Shown here one piece after another: positions 25,844 to 34,849 of a DNA stretch of 64,000 bases (its first letter is position 1; the number at the start of each line of letters is the position of its first letter). Made by a program: the position numbers and the translations under genes. This stretch comes from CBINFS01 sp966250015. Its GTDB lineage: Bacteria; Bacteroidota; Rhodothermia; Rhodothermales; DASSAV01. The stretch is taken from contig CBINFS010000016.1 of assembly GCA_966250015.1 (NCBI GenBank), positions 14,677 to 78,676 on the forward strand. The letters run 5' to 3'. The notes under the pieces are model-generated. The model made no database searches. It was not told the origin of the DNA and was given only the letters and a program-made list of their open reading frames with translations.

Positions 25844-26953
25844 ATGTCGATCAGTCCATTACAAGTAATAGAGGCCCTTTCAACCATCCTGGAACCTCAA
25901 TTCGGGAAGGATATCGTCCGGCTTGGAATGGTTCGGAACCTGAAGGTGGAGGAAAATGCGGTATCCTTTACGATCATGCTCAAAGATCCCGGGTCTCCGT
26001 TCGCCGGCGAAGCGGCAGACCGGTGTAAAGGGGCCATCCGGGAACGTTTTGGGCAGGACATCAAGGTACACGTTGACACCGATTCCGAAATGATCTCGCT
26101 GGATGATTTCCAGATGAGTGAATATACGAGATCATCGGTCCCTCCCGGCGTGAGGAATTTTGTGGCGGTTGCCTCCGGTAAGGGCGGGGTCGGGAAAAGC
26201 ACGGTTGCCGTCAATCTTGCCGTATCGCTGGCCAAGCTCGGCTACGACGTGGGTCTGGTGGATACCGACATGTACGGGCCTTCCATTCCCACGATGTTCG
26301 GTGTTCGGAATGAACGCCCGCACGTCAACGACCAGCGCAAGATCGAACCGATTGAGCGGTACGGGGTGAAGCTGCTGTCGATGGGCTTCCTCGTCGACCC
26401 GACGCAGGCGACTATCTGGAGAGGCCCCATGGTATCGAGCGCCGTACGTCAGTTCTTGCAGGATACGAACTGGGGTGAGCTCGATTTTCTGGTGATGGAC
26501 CTGCCGCCGGGGACGGGGGACATCCAGCTGACGATCGTACAGACCATCCCGCTTACCGGGGCGATCATCGTTTCGACCCCGCAGGAGGTGGCGCTGGCCG
26601 ACGCGAGAAAAGGCGTCGCCATGTTTGGTAACGTAAACGTGCCGGTGATCGGGATCGTCGAAAATATGGCTTACTTCGCGCCACCCGACCTGCCTGACAG
26701 GAAGTATTATCTGTTCGGGCGAGGTGGAGCACGGCGGCTCGCCGGCGAGCTTGGTCTATCGTTCCTCGGAGAAGTGCCCATCGAAGAGGTCGTCCGGGAA
26801 GGCGGTGACGACGGAAAACCGGTCGTAACCACGGATCCGGAGAGCCTTTCGGCCAAGGCTTTCAGAGAAATTGCCCTCGAAACCGTCAGACAGGTAAACC
26901 TGCGCAACGCACAGATGCCACCGACGCAAAAAATCGAGATTTTACACAGGTAA
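25844..26953 (+). CDS. Mrp/ApbC/NBP35-type Fe-S carrier P-loop ATPase, lacking the CxxC motif
   Basis: Of 369 residues, 1-90 form a MIP18/DUF59 domain and the rest a ParA/MinD-like ATPase with the deviant Walker A GKGGVGKST at 112-120 and DLPPGTGD later. Family members bind and transfer Fe-S clusters through a C-terminal CPxC. Here the matching segment reads ENMAYFAPPDLPDRKYYLFG with no cysteine. Cys-free Mrp is, to my knowledge, seen in Bacteroidota relatives, so this may be lineage-typical, but cluster binding must differ. A NifU-like protein follows 118 bases downstream. Confidence 0.9.
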   Translation: MSISPLQVIEALSTILEPQFGKDIVRLGMVRNLKVEENAVSFTIMLKDPGSPFAGEAADRCKGAIRERFGQDIKVHVDTDSEMISLDDFQMSEYTRSSVPPGVRNFVAVASGKGGVGKSTVAVNLAVSLAKLGYDVGLVDTDMYGPSIPTMFGVRNERPHVNDQRKIEPIERYGVKLLSMGFLVDPTQATIWRGPMVSSAVRQFLQDTNWGELDFLVMDLPPGTGDIQLTIVQTIPLTGAIIVSTPQEVALADARKGVAMFGNVNVPVIGIVENMAYFAPPDLPDRKYYLFGRGGARRLAGELGLSFLGEVPIEEVVREGGDDGKPVVTTDPESLSAKAFREIALETVRQVNLRNAQMPPTQKIEILHR

Positions 26954-27070
26954 AAATATAAGGATCAATCTTTTTCGCTGATCGTTTGTTACATTTCCTT
27001 ATAGCGCCGGTCCGCCGTGCGGAGTCGTAGGGTGCTTTGATATGATTGGTGCGAGCAATAGTTGATCATT

Positions 27071-27400
27071 ATGGCGGAAAACAAGAAGAAACCTGTTGCG
27101 CCGACGCCTGACGGGATCGATGCTACCGACGAGAGCTACCATCCCGGAAAGGATCCTGCGTTGCATAAACGCATCGAAGAGGCCCTCGACGTCATCCGGC
27201 CATACCTCATGGCGGACGGCGGCTCGGTCCGGCTTCTGGACGTGTCGCCCGATTACGTGGTCGAGCTTGAGTTGCTTGGTGCGTGCGGCACCTGTCCCAT
27301 GAGCACGATGACGCTTCGCGCCGGTATCGAACAGGCCCTCAAACGTGCGATCCCTGAAATCTACCGAGTCGAAGCCGTAAACGTCTCCTCACCCTTATAA
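27071..27400 (+). CDS. NifU C-terminal-like Fe-S scaffold protein
   Basis: A NifU-like domain of about 75 residues at the C-terminus of a 109-residue protein. The cluster-binding CxxC is in LLGACGTCPMS, followed by TLRAGIEQALKRAIPEI. Such proteins hold and deliver Fe-S clusters. Co-direction with the Mrp homologue suggests a shared Fe-S assembly role. I chose ATG 27071 over the upstream TTG 27062. A terminator follows. Confidence 0.92.
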   Translation: MAENKKKPVAPTPDGIDATDESYHPGKDPALHKRIEEALDVIRPYLMADGGSVRLLDVSPDYVVELELLGACGTCPMSTMTLRAGIEQALKRAIPEIYRVEAVNVSSPL

Positions 27401-27421
27401 TTGGCTCCGCTGAAGAATGTT

Positions 27422-27456
27422 ACCCCGGGTAGCTATTTGCCCGGGGTTTTTGTTTT
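27422..27456 (+). terminator. Rho-independent terminator after the NifU-like gene
   Basis: CCCCGGG (27423-27429) pairs with CCCGGGG (27440-27446), flanked by an A-T pair, with a ten-base loop. A T-rich run (TTTTTGTTTTTT) follows. Confidence 0.9.
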
Positions 27457-27513
27457 TTCGCCAGTTTCACGACAGGTGGGGCGTACTGGTGCGCAGCGTC
27501 GACCCGCAGCCCG

Positions 27514-28206
27514 TCACGAGTGCTGAAGCTCCAGATCCCAACCATACTCGAGGAGTGGCTCCGCGTCTCTAATCATCTGCACGACCATTTCCGTGAAGGA
27601 AGGTTCCTGTAGCCATGCGTTCTGGACGTAACGTGTCACGTAGAAGGATTTGAGCCGGAGGTAACCGGCGATTTCCTCTTCAGCCAGGTGTTCGTAGCCT
27701 CGTGGCATTCGTTTCAGGGATTCCTCGTCGTCGAGTGTAAGGCCACGCGCAGCGAGCGTGTTCGTCATGGCCAGGAAGGCGCCGGGATTGCCGGCGATCG
27801 ATTCGCGCCAACGTCGAATTACCTTGGGATCCAGCAGCCAGAACCCGACGGCAAGCAGCGACTTATCCGGCTCGACGTGAATGTAGAGTCCACCCGGGTC
27901 ACTCCTGTCGCCACTCCGCGAAAGTACCGCGCCAACGTGCGTCTTGTAGGGGAGCTTGTTTTTCGAGAAACGAGTGTCTCGATAGATGCGGAACATGCCG
28001 CGTTCCGGATCGCCGGTCAGGGCGTGACCTTCGAGCACCGACCGGCGGCCTGCGTCGGCAATCAGGCATTTCATCGGCCAGACGAGCTCGTCCTCGTAGA
28101 TCGATTTACGTTTTTTGAACCACTCGCGCTCGTTGTGTCGGGCAAGGTCCCTCAGGAAGGTAAACGCCTGCTCTCTGAAGCCTGGAAACGGAGGATAATC
28201 GTTCAT
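27514..28206 (-). CDS. DUF2461 domain-containing protein
   Basis: A protein of about 230 residues from ATG 28206, with the DUF2461 (TIGR02453) pattern: FPGFREQAFTFLRDLARHN, then EREWFKKRK, then RIYRDTRFSKNKLPYKTHVG and GGLYIHVEPDKSLLAVGFW. Function is unknown for the family. The open frame runs on upstream to 28623 but that part overlaps the M20 gene and looks like low-complexity arginine-rich noise, so it is excluded. It is the last of five minus-strand genes. Confidence 0.88.
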   Translation of the reverse strand: MNDYPPFPGFREQAFTFLRDLARHNEREWFKKRKSIYEDELVWPMKCLIADAGRRSVLEGHALTGDPERGMFRIYRDTRFSKNKLPYKTHVGAVLSRSGDRSDPGGLYIHVEPDKSLLAVGFWLLDPKVIRRWRESIAGNPGAFLAMTNTLAARGLTLDDEESLKRMPRGYEHLAEEEIAGYLRLKSFYVTRYVQNAWLQEPSFTEMVVQMIRDAEPLLEYGWDLELQHS

Positions 28207-28238
28207 CTGGTTCAAATGCGATGAGGATCTATTCGATA

Positions 28239-29438
28239 CTATTCCGTCCGAAGGTATTCCGTTGCGAGGTAGGCCATAAATCCCGGTGAAATGCGGAGGG
28301 CCTCCTCGTCGATCGTAAAGCGAGGGGTGTGGAGTCCGTGTACGATGCCTTTCGCCACGTTCCCCGTACCGACACGGTAGAACGAGCCGGGTATTTCGCG
28401 AAGATACCAGGCAAAGTCCTCGCTCGCAAACCAGAGATCGAGGTCGACGACGTTCTCTTCGCCCACGTAAGCAGTGGCCGCCTTTCGTACGAGTTCGGTC
28501 TCGTCGGGATGGTTGTAAAGGGCTGGATAACCCACTGCGATCTCGAGCTCGACCTCCGCACCGAAGGCGAGTGCGGTATGTTCGGCCACGCGTCTCATGA
28601 GCTCGTGCGCTCTGAATCGCCAAACCTCGTCCATTGCGCGGAACGTGCCTTCCAGGCGCGCGGTCTCCGGGATGACGTTCGTCGCACCATCCGCGATTAC
28701 CCGTCCGAACGAAAGCACGCTTGGCACGTCTGGCGGACAGTTGCGGCTGATGATGCTTTGCAAGGCCACGATGAGGTGAGCGGTGACGAGCACGGCATCC
28801 GCCTGGAGGCGATGTGGCCCCGCGGCGTGGCCCCCGGTGCCCTTCACCGTGAGGTAAAGCTCGTCGGCAGACGCCATGTACATCCCGCTCCGGACGCCGA
28901 TCTTGCCGGTTTCCAGGTCAGGCTGTACGTGCATGCCAAAGATGGCGCTGGGGGTCGGTTGGAAGACGTCCTTTTGGAACAGGCCCTCGTCGATCAACAC
29001 CTTGGCGCCGCCGGGCAGCCGTTCCTCGCTCGGTTGAAAGAGGAAGCGAACCGTGCCGTTTAACTGGTCCCTTAGCCTGCTCAAAATCATCGCCGCACCG
29101 AGCAGCGAAGCCGTGTGGGCGTCGTGCCCGCAGGCGTGCATCTTACCGGGATTCTGCGACCTGAAGTCGAAGTCGTTCAGCTCGTGTATCGGTAGGGCGT
29201 CCATGTCGGCACGCAGCATGACCGTTCTGCCTGGCCTGCCGCCCCGAAGCGTAGCAATGACTCCGGTTCCAGCAATGCTGGTTTGGAGCTCCAATCCCAG
29301 CGGCTGAAGCGTTTCGGCGACCAAACGCGCCGTTTCGTACTCTTCAAATGCAGTCTCGGGATTTTGGTGGATGGCTCTTCGGAGCCGGACGACCTCGGGG
29401 TAAATTTCCTCTGCGAGCGCTTTGATTTGCTCAATCAT
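28239..29438 (-). CDS. M20-family amidohydrolase (N-acyl amino acid type)
   Basis: 399 residues, like hippurate/IAA-amino acid hydrolases. The metal site is visible as CGHDAH (Cys103, His105, Asp106, His108), followed by QPSEERLPGGAK with the catalytic Glu pair. The dimerisation domain lies in the middle, around GTGGHAAGPHR. These enzymes release amino acids from N-acyl conjugates. Cytosolic: no signal peptide. It is 78 bases downstream of the M28 gene. Confidence 0.92.
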   Translation of the reverse strand: MIEQIKALAEEIYPEVVRLRRAIHQNPETAFEEYETARLVAETLQPLGLELQTSIAGTGVIATLRGGRPGRTVMLRADMDALPIHELNDFDFRSQNPGKMHACGHDAHTASLLGAAMILSRLRDQLNGTVRFLFQPSEERLPGGAKVLIDEGLFQKDVFQPTPSAIFGMHVQPDLETGKIGVRSGMYMASADELYLTVKGTGGHAAGPHRLQADAVLVTAHLIVALQSIISRNCPPDVPSVLSFGRVIADGATNVIPETARLEGTFRAMDEVWRFRAHELMRRVAEHTALAFGAEVELEIAVGYPALYNHPDETELVRKAATAYVGEENVVDLDLWFASEDFAWYLREIPGSFYRVGTGNVAKGIVHGLHTPRFTIDEEALRISPGFMAYLATEYLRTE

Positions 29439-29516
29439 GCCGAACTAAAAACGATCTGGTGAACGCGGCGCTTCGGTGATCGAAATTGCCGATTCAAAAA
29501 TACGAACGGCGCCGGG

Positions 29517-31292
29517 TTAGAACGTACCCGTAGCGGAGGGAGCAGAGTCCTGATTGGCAAGCTGCCACGCTGTCCCGAAGACCAGCCGGCTGATGGCGGC
29601 CATCCGTTCGTATTCGATTTTGTGGGCTTCGTCGTCGGGACCGTGATAGTCCTCGTGTAGCCCGGTGAAGAAGAAGATGAATGGAATGCCGTTTTTACCG
29701 AAGTTCCACTGATCGGACCGGGCGTATAGCTGTTCGGGGTCGTCTCTCCGGTTGTACCGTTCGTCGAGCTCGAGCCTGATACCCGTGAGCTCATTGATCC
29801 GGACGTTAATCTCGTGTAGCTCCTGCGAGACCAGGTTCGAGCCGATGATGTACACGTAATGCTCGTTTGCCGATTCGCGAGAAGGATCGATGCGCCCCAC
29901 CATGTCGAGATTTAGATTCGCCACGGTCTTTTTGAGAGGGAAGATCGGCTCGATGTCGGTGTAATACGAAGAGCCCAGCAGGCCTTTCTCCTCTCCGCTG
30001 ACGTTCAGGAACAGGATCGATCTGCGCGGCCCGAATCCGTCCATTTTCGCCTTCATGAAGGCTTCGGCGATCTCGAGCGTCGCCACGGTTCCCGAGGCGT
30101 TGTCGTCGGCGCCGTTGAATATTCCGTCGCCGTCGATTCTGGGGTCGATCCCGACGTGATCGTAGTGAGACGTGATGACGACGACCTCGTCTTTTAAAGC
30201 CGGATCCGAACCTTCGATCAGGGCGACCACGTTTTCTGTTTCGAGCGGCGTCCTCGGGTAATCGATCGCGCTTCGGACCGTTGCATCGGCCACCTCGAAG
30301 ACGACCGGCTCAAGGTTGGCATTGATCTCCTGCATGAGGTCCTCGACGGTTCGCCCTGACGGCTCCAGGATCCGGTTTGCCAGCCTCGAAGAGATGATGT
30401 AGGTCGGCGGATAAGCCGGCGCTTCTCCGTAAGGCTCTAGCGACAGCCTGCCGATTCGTGGCGTCATGCGCGCGGCTCTTCGGACGTTTTCGATCCAGCC
30501 CATCTGCACGGCCGGACCGGCGTCGCCAACGATCAGGAATCCGGCCGGATTGCGTGAACGCATGGTATTGATCTTAGACGAACCAATGGTCCACTGGGCG
30601 GAGGGCCTGCCGTCGGGTGTGGGCAGCAGGCTGGTCGAGTCGTTGGCCAGTGGCTCGTTGGGAAGCATCAAAACCCACTTGCCCGACACGTCAATACCTT
30701 TAGCATCCAGTGCGGCGTACTCATTGAAGCCGAGGGCAGGATCCTGGATTCCGTAACCGGCAAAAACGACCCCGGCTTCGACGTCGGGCACCGTGCCGAA
30801 GGCGAGTATGGCCTCTGAAAAATCCGTTCCCGGTTTAAACGACGTCGACGCCACGTTCCTGCCGTCAACGGCAACCTCGAGCCGTGCCTCGCGGAGCCTT
30901 CTACCATAAACCGGGAAAGGCTGGAAGTAAGCTTCCGGAGCCAGCGTGTCTTCGGGTGACGCAGTGCCGGCGGGCCGCAGCCCCATTTTTCGGTACTGGC
31001 CAGCCAGGTAATACGCGGCGAGCTTTTGCCCACGTGTCGTTGTCTCACGGCCTTCGAAATAGTCGGAAGAGAAGACGTAGAGATGCGAGGCGAGATCCGA
31101 GGCGGTGATCGTGCCCTGATACCGCTGGACGAGCTCAATGGCCTCGAAGGCGTCCGGCGTAACGGGCGATACCGAGGCAGGGGTATCCGCAATCTGGGCG
31201 AGAACGCCGACGGTTGCCGAAATCATGATGATGACGGCAACGGTACCCGCCGAACGCAGGGTTGTGAATCGATCCTTGTGTTGACTCGCCAT
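29517..31292 (-). CDS. Secreted M28-family metallopeptidase
   Basis: 591 residues with a hydrophobic signal (TVAVIIMISATVGVLA). A PA-like insert spans about 170-330. The M28 catalytic domain has the zinc ligands in SHYDHVG (His376, Asp378), GADDNASGT (395-402) and SGEEKGLLGS (Glu434/435), as in aminopeptidase Y-like enzymes. Export implies nutrient peptide digestion or periplasmic turnover. Confidence 0.93.
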   Translation of the reverse strand: MASQHKDRFTTLRSAGTVAVIIMISATVGVLAQIADTPASVSPVTPDAFEAIELVQRYQGTITASDLASHLYVFSSDYFEGRETTTRGQKLAAYYLAGQYRKMGLRPAGTASPEDTLAPEAYFQPFPVYGRRLREARLEVAVDGRNVASTSFKPGTDFSEAILAFGTVPDVEAGVVFAGYGIQDPALGFNEYAALDAKGIDVSGKWVLMLPNEPLANDSTSLLPTPDGRPSAQWTIGSSKINTMRSRNPAGFLIVGDAGPAVQMGWIENVRRAARMTPRIGRLSLEPYGEAPAYPPTYIISSRLANRILEPSGRTVEDLMQEINANLEPVVFEVADATVRSAIDYPRTPLETENVVALIEGSDPALKDEVVVITSHYDHVGIDPRIDGDGIFNGADDNASGTVATLEIAEAFMKAKMDGFGPRRSILFLNVSGEEKGLLGSSYYTDIEPIFPLKKTVANLNLDMVGRIDPSRESANEHYVYIIGSNLVSQELHEINVRINELTGIRLELDERYNRRDDPEQLYARSDQWNFGKNGIPFIFFFTGLHEDYHGPDDEAHKIEYERMAAISRLVFGTAWQLANQDSAPSATGTF

Positions 31293-31389
31293 TGCGGTAA
31301 CATTAAATGGGATTAATAAAACCAGATATACGCATCATCTATCATTACGGTCCACGTGTCTATGCGGCTCGAGTGGTGTGAATCAACAG

Positions 31390-33120
31390 TCACTCGCGCA
31401 CCTGTTCGAACAAGAAAACGCCCTTTTTGTTGGAGACAGCGACGTCCGTCAGCCCGTCGCCGGTAAGGTCCAGGACGAGTACCTGTAGGCCGACCCCGGC
31501 GTCTTCGTCGATCAGGTAGGGTGTCCAGGTCGGTCGGCCGTTTTCGTCGCGTCCTGCGGCGTACCAGAGCAACTCCGACGGCTCGAAGGCGCCCGGGTCG
31601 TTGCCGTTGTGCGCAAAAAAGCGTTTGCCGGTGACGAAATCGGTCAGCCCGTCGCCGTTCAGATCGGCCACTTCGAGCGCGTGGGTCTGGGAGGTCCGGT
31701 CGTCGATCGTGTGCCGTGCCCATCCGGCGCCGTTTCCATCGCCCTGCTCGTACCACCAGATCCCGTACCCGTGGGCTGACGACGAGAGGACGTCAGAGTC
31801 CCCGTCGCCGTCAACGTCGAACGCGTGCATGTCCGCAGCCGGATTGCCGAGCTCGGCGGGGTGTTCCTCCCATCCCGGCGCCTCCCACCAGGCGTCGATT
31901 GCGATCACGTCCGGAAGGCCGTCACCGTTGACGTCACCGAATCCCAGTCCGTGTCCCAGCCTTCTGCTACGCTCTTTCTCCAACTGTTTGCTGATTTCGT
32001 GGCGTGTCCACACCGTGTCGCCCGGGTTGGTCGGCGCCTGCATCCAGACGAACTGGTCTGCCTGGCGGTCGAGAAACAGGAGGTCCGGACGTCCATCACC
32101 GTCGACGTCCTCCAGCCGCGGATTTTCGCTGCCGACGGAGGGGTGGACGAGCCGCCGCGCCCAGGCCGCATCCGTGTCGCCCGGGTTTTCATACCAGTAC
32201 GCCGGTGCTCCCGGTGCGCCGAACTGGATGACGTCGATCCTCCCGTCAAGGTTGACGTCCAATGTATAGCTTAAAAAAGTGTCGCTGTAACCATTGTGGA
32301 CTGAATAGGGCGTTGCAGGGCGAAACTCGCGTAGTGTCCAGCCGGGCGCCTCGATAATGTAGGCTCCGGCTACCAGGTCGAGGTCACCGTCTCCGTCCAC
32401 GTCGCCCGCTCCAAGACCTTCGGCAACGAACCGGGGAATCAATACGTGCTTCTCAAATCGAACGGTTTCCGACGTCGCGGCGAAGGGTTCTTCCGGGCGC
32501 GCTTTGATGGGTTTGATCCGGACGTCCCGGTACCACGCTTCACCAGGTGGGCCGCTGTGGATCTGGAGGCAGGTGCGTCCGCTCTGCGGCACCGTCTCGT
32601 CCTGCTCGATGTAATCGACCGTCAGAAGCCCGTTGACGAATAGCCTGATTCGTTTTCCGGAGGCATAAATCGCGTACTCGTTCCACCCATTGCGATCGAG
32701 AACGGCTTCGACGGCATCAGCATCAGGTTGAGCCAGCATTTGATTGCGGCGCGACTCGTCGTATAGCGCACCCCAGACGCCTTCGCCCAGGTCGGCCTGG
32801 TACCCTGCCACCTCGCTCGAGCCCGGCACACGCTCCGAACGAAACTGGACGCCGGCATTGGTCCCTTCGCCTTCAAGCCTGAACTGGAGGCGTACTACGA
32901 AATTGTCGAACGTCTCGGTCGTGCAGAGAAACTCGTTTTGCGGGATTGGATCGGTCAATCGTCCCCCGACGATGCTGCCTTTCTCGATTCGGAAGAAGGC
33001 GGAGTCGCCCTCCCATCCTTTCATGCTGTATCCGTCGAACAGGCCTCGCCAGTCCTGGGCATTCGAAGGCTGGATCAGGAAAAGTGGAATCAGACTCAAA
33101 AGAAAAGCACGATAGTTCAT
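31390..33120 (-). CDS. Secreted DUF1080 (3-keto-disaccharide hydrolase-like) protein fused to FG-GAP/VCBS repeats
   Basis: 576 residues with a signal peptide (LLSLIPLFLIQPSNA). About 25-200 is a DUF1080/concanavalin-like domain (GLFDGYSMKGWEGD, later FRLEGEGTNAGVQFRS). From about 230 onward come at least seven Ca-binding D-x-D-G-D repeats, such as GDVDGDGDLDLVAG, DVNLDGRIDVIQFG, EDVDGDGRPDLLFL and ADLNGDGLTDFVTG, which would fold as a beta-propeller. DUF1080 proteins act on glycans or bind them. The fusion suggests surface carbohydrate handling. Confidence 0.9.
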   Translation of the reverse strand: MNYRAFLLSLIPLFLIQPSNAQDWRGLFDGYSMKGWEGDSAFFRIEKGSIVGGRLTDPIPQNEFLCTTETFDNFVVRLQFRLEGEGTNAGVQFRSERVPGSSEVAGYQADLGEGVWGALYDESRRNQMLAQPDADAVEAVLDRNGWNEYAIYASGKRIRLFVNGLLTVDYIEQDETVPQSGRTCLQIHSGPPGEAWYRDVRIKPIKARPEEPFAATSETVRFEKHVLIPRFVAEGLGAGDVDGDGDLDLVAGAYIIEAPGWTLREFRPATPYSVHNGYSDTFLSYTLDVNLDGRIDVIQFGAPGAPAYWYENPGDTDAAWARRLVHPSVGSENPRLEDVDGDGRPDLLFLDRQADQFVWMQAPTNPGDTVWTRHEISKQLEKERSRRLGHGLGFGDVNGDGLPDVIAIDAWWEAPGWEEHPAELGNPAADMHAFDVDGDGDSDVLSSSAHGYGIWWYEQGDGNGAGWARHTIDDRTSQTHALEVADLNGDGLTDFVTGKRFFAHNGNDPGAFEPSELLWYAAGRDENGRPTWTPYLIDEDAGVGLQVLVLDLTGDGLTDVAVSNKKGVFLFEQVRE

Positions 33121-33144
33121 GCTGGCTTGGATGGTTGGGTGACA

Positions 33145-34110
33145 CTATTTCAGGCGGCTCCGTTTATTCAGGTAGGCGAGCAGGGCCTGGTCGTACGGCT
33201 CTCCGGTATCTACCTCGACGAAGTCGATGTTTTGTTCGAGACAACGGCGTCTGAATCGCTCGCTGAAAAATCGAACGGCTTCCTCGTAGTTCTCACGGAT
33301 CTGTGCCGGCTGGATCGACATCTGTTCTCCGGTTTCCATGTCGCGGAAGAGCATCGGGACGTCGGGGAAGCGAAATCGGCGTTCGGTTTCCGATTCGAGG
33401 ATGTGGAATACGAGCACTTCGTGGCCACGGTGACGAAGGTGTCGGAGGGCGCGGAGTAATGCGTCGTGTTCGGCAATATTCTCGAACAGGTCGGTGAGTA
33501 CGACGACGAGGGACCGCCGCGAGATCCGCTCAGCCACCTCGTGAAGGACGGACGCCGCACTCGTACGCCTGCCTTCTGGCCGTTCACCAACGAGACGGTC
33601 GAGCACGGTCAGGATCTGCCTCAAGTACGTCTGCGTGCTTTTTGGGGACATCATTGTGTGGATTGCCTCGTCGAAGGCGACGAGCCCCGTGGCGTCGCGC
33701 TGTTTGATCATCAGCAGGTGTAACGCTGCTGCGAGATAGGCCGCATACTCCAGCTTCGTCACCGGCGCAGTACCACGATAACGCATGGAAGGAGACGTGT
33801 CGAGCACGACGTAGCTTCGGAGGTTCGTCTCTTCTTCGTACTGCTTCACGTAGTGCCGGTCCGTTTTCGCAAAAACCTTCCAGTCGACGTGCCGGAGCTC
33901 ATCCCCGGTGTTGTACGGCCTGTGTTCGGCAAACTCGACCGAGAATCCGTGGTACGGGCTCCGGTGCAGTCCCGTAATGAACCCTTCGACGATCAACCGG
34001 GCGCGTAGCTCCATGTTTTTCAGCCGTGATACGACGACGGGGTCGAGAAAGCGGCGAGACGTATCCAGATCGGGCACTGCCTTTTGGAATTGATTGAGAG
34101 GATTAAACAC
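33145..34110 (-). CDS. DUF58 domain-containing protein
   Basis: A protein of about 321 residues. The DUF58 signature is GFSVEFAEHRPYNTGDELRHVDWKVFAKT, followed by a von Willebrand factor A-like fold with VLDTSPSM (MIDAS-like) near residue 100 and VVVLTDLFENI later. Proteins like this usually work with a MoxR AAA+ ATPase; none is visible here. GTG at 34110 is my start, because longer versions would cross the divergent pyrR region and begin with unrelated residues. The start is uncertain. DUF1080 gene begins 24 bases downstream. Confidence 0.82.
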   Translation of the reverse strand: MFNPLNQFQKAVPDLDTSRRFLDPVVVSRLKNMELRARLIVEGFITGLHRSPYHGFSVEFAEHRPYNTGDELRHVDWKVFAKTDRHYVKQYEEETNLRSYVVLDTSPSMRYRGTAPVTKLEYAAYLAAALHLLMIKQRDATGLVAFDEAIHTMMSPKSTQTYLRQILTVLDRLVGERPEGRRTSAASVLHEVAERISRRSLVVVLTDLFENIAEHDALLRALRHLRHRGHEVLVFHILESETERRFRFPDVPMLFRDMETGEQMSIQPAQIRENYEEAVRFFSERFRRRCLEQNIDFVEVDTGEPYDQALLAYLNKRSRLK

Positions 34111-34204
34111 GTCCGGTAGCAGGACGTACGGGTTTACAACAATCCACGATCTTTCTGTTCCGTATACTGGTACGAGCACTACGAAAAGCCGTATCTTTTG
34201 CACC

Positions 34205-34801
34205 ATGGAGGCGCACGACAACATAAAGGCTCAACTCATGGATGCGCTCGATCTGGACCGGACGCTCAACCGTATGGCGCGTCAGGTGGTCGAGCTGCTC
34301 GATCCCCAGCTGGATGCGGCCGAACACTTTGCGCTGATCGGGATGCAGACCCGGGGCGTCTACCTGGCACGCCGACTCCAGGCGAAGATCCGGGAGGTTG
34401 AAGGTCTTGACCTACCCGTCGGGGTGCTGGATGCGACGATGTATCGTGACGACTTTCGGCTCCGGCTCAAACAACCCGTCGTCCGAGTAACCAACATCCC
34501 GTTTGACATCTCGAATCGCCACCTGATTCTCATCGACGACGTTCTCTACACCGGCCGGACGGCTCGTGCGGCGCTCGACGCCCTGATGGACATGGGACGG
34601 CCTGCTGCCGTTCACATGCTCGTGATCGTCGATCGTGGCCTGCGTGAGCTACCCATCCAGGCCGACATCGTGGGCAGACACGTCCCGACACTGCTCGGGG
34701 AAGAAGTACGGGTGCGTCTCAGCGAGATTGACGACCGGGAGGGGGTCTGGCTCGTCGAAAATCCGGACGCTCAAGAAGCGAGCCGAGTCTCCTTTCCGTA
34801 G
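34205..34801 (+). CDS. pyrR: Bifunctional pyr operon regulator / uracil phosphoribosyltransferase
   Basis: 198 residues in the type I phosphoribosyltransferase fold. The PRPP-binding motif is LILIDDVLYTGRTARAALDAL at 107-127, and ATMYRDDF is the PyrR-specific part. PyrR binds UMP and pyr mRNA to control pyrimidine genes and has weak UPRTase activity. It precedes pyrB by 48 bases. The longer frame from 34094 lacks support. A PyrR-type RNA-binding loop was not found upstream. Confidence 0.93.
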   Translation: MEAHDNIKAQLMDALDLDRTLNRMARQVVELLDPQLDAAEHFALIGMQTRGVYLARRLQAKIREVEGLDLPVGVLDATMYRDDFRLRLKQPVVRVTNIPFDISNRHLILIDDVLYTGRTARAALDALMDMGRPAAVHMLVIVDRGLRELPIQADIVGRHVPTLLGEEVRVRLSEIDDREGVWLVENPDAQEASRVSFP

Positions 34802-34804
34802 GGA

Positions 34805-34828
34805 GGGAGGCGTGATGCGAAGCCTCCC
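34805..34828 (+). promoter_or_regulatory. Hairpin between pyrR and pyrB
   Basis: GGGAGGC (34805-34811) pairs perfectly with GCCTCCC (34822-34828) over a ten-base loop, four bases after the pyrR stop and 21 bases before pyrB. There is no T-run, so it is not a simple terminator. It could influence pyrB translation or be part of a PyrR attenuator. Confidence 0.4.
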
Positions 34829-34849
34829 CGAACTATCGATAAACAACCG

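Noticed and set aside
28207..28623. Upstream extension of the DUF2461 frame
   Set aside because: It overlaps the M20 hydrolase start region and its residues are Arg-rich noise with no DUF2461 match.
34111..34224. Upstream extension of the DUF58 frame
   Set aside because: It would overlap the pyrR start region, and the residues do not resemble DUF58 N-termini.
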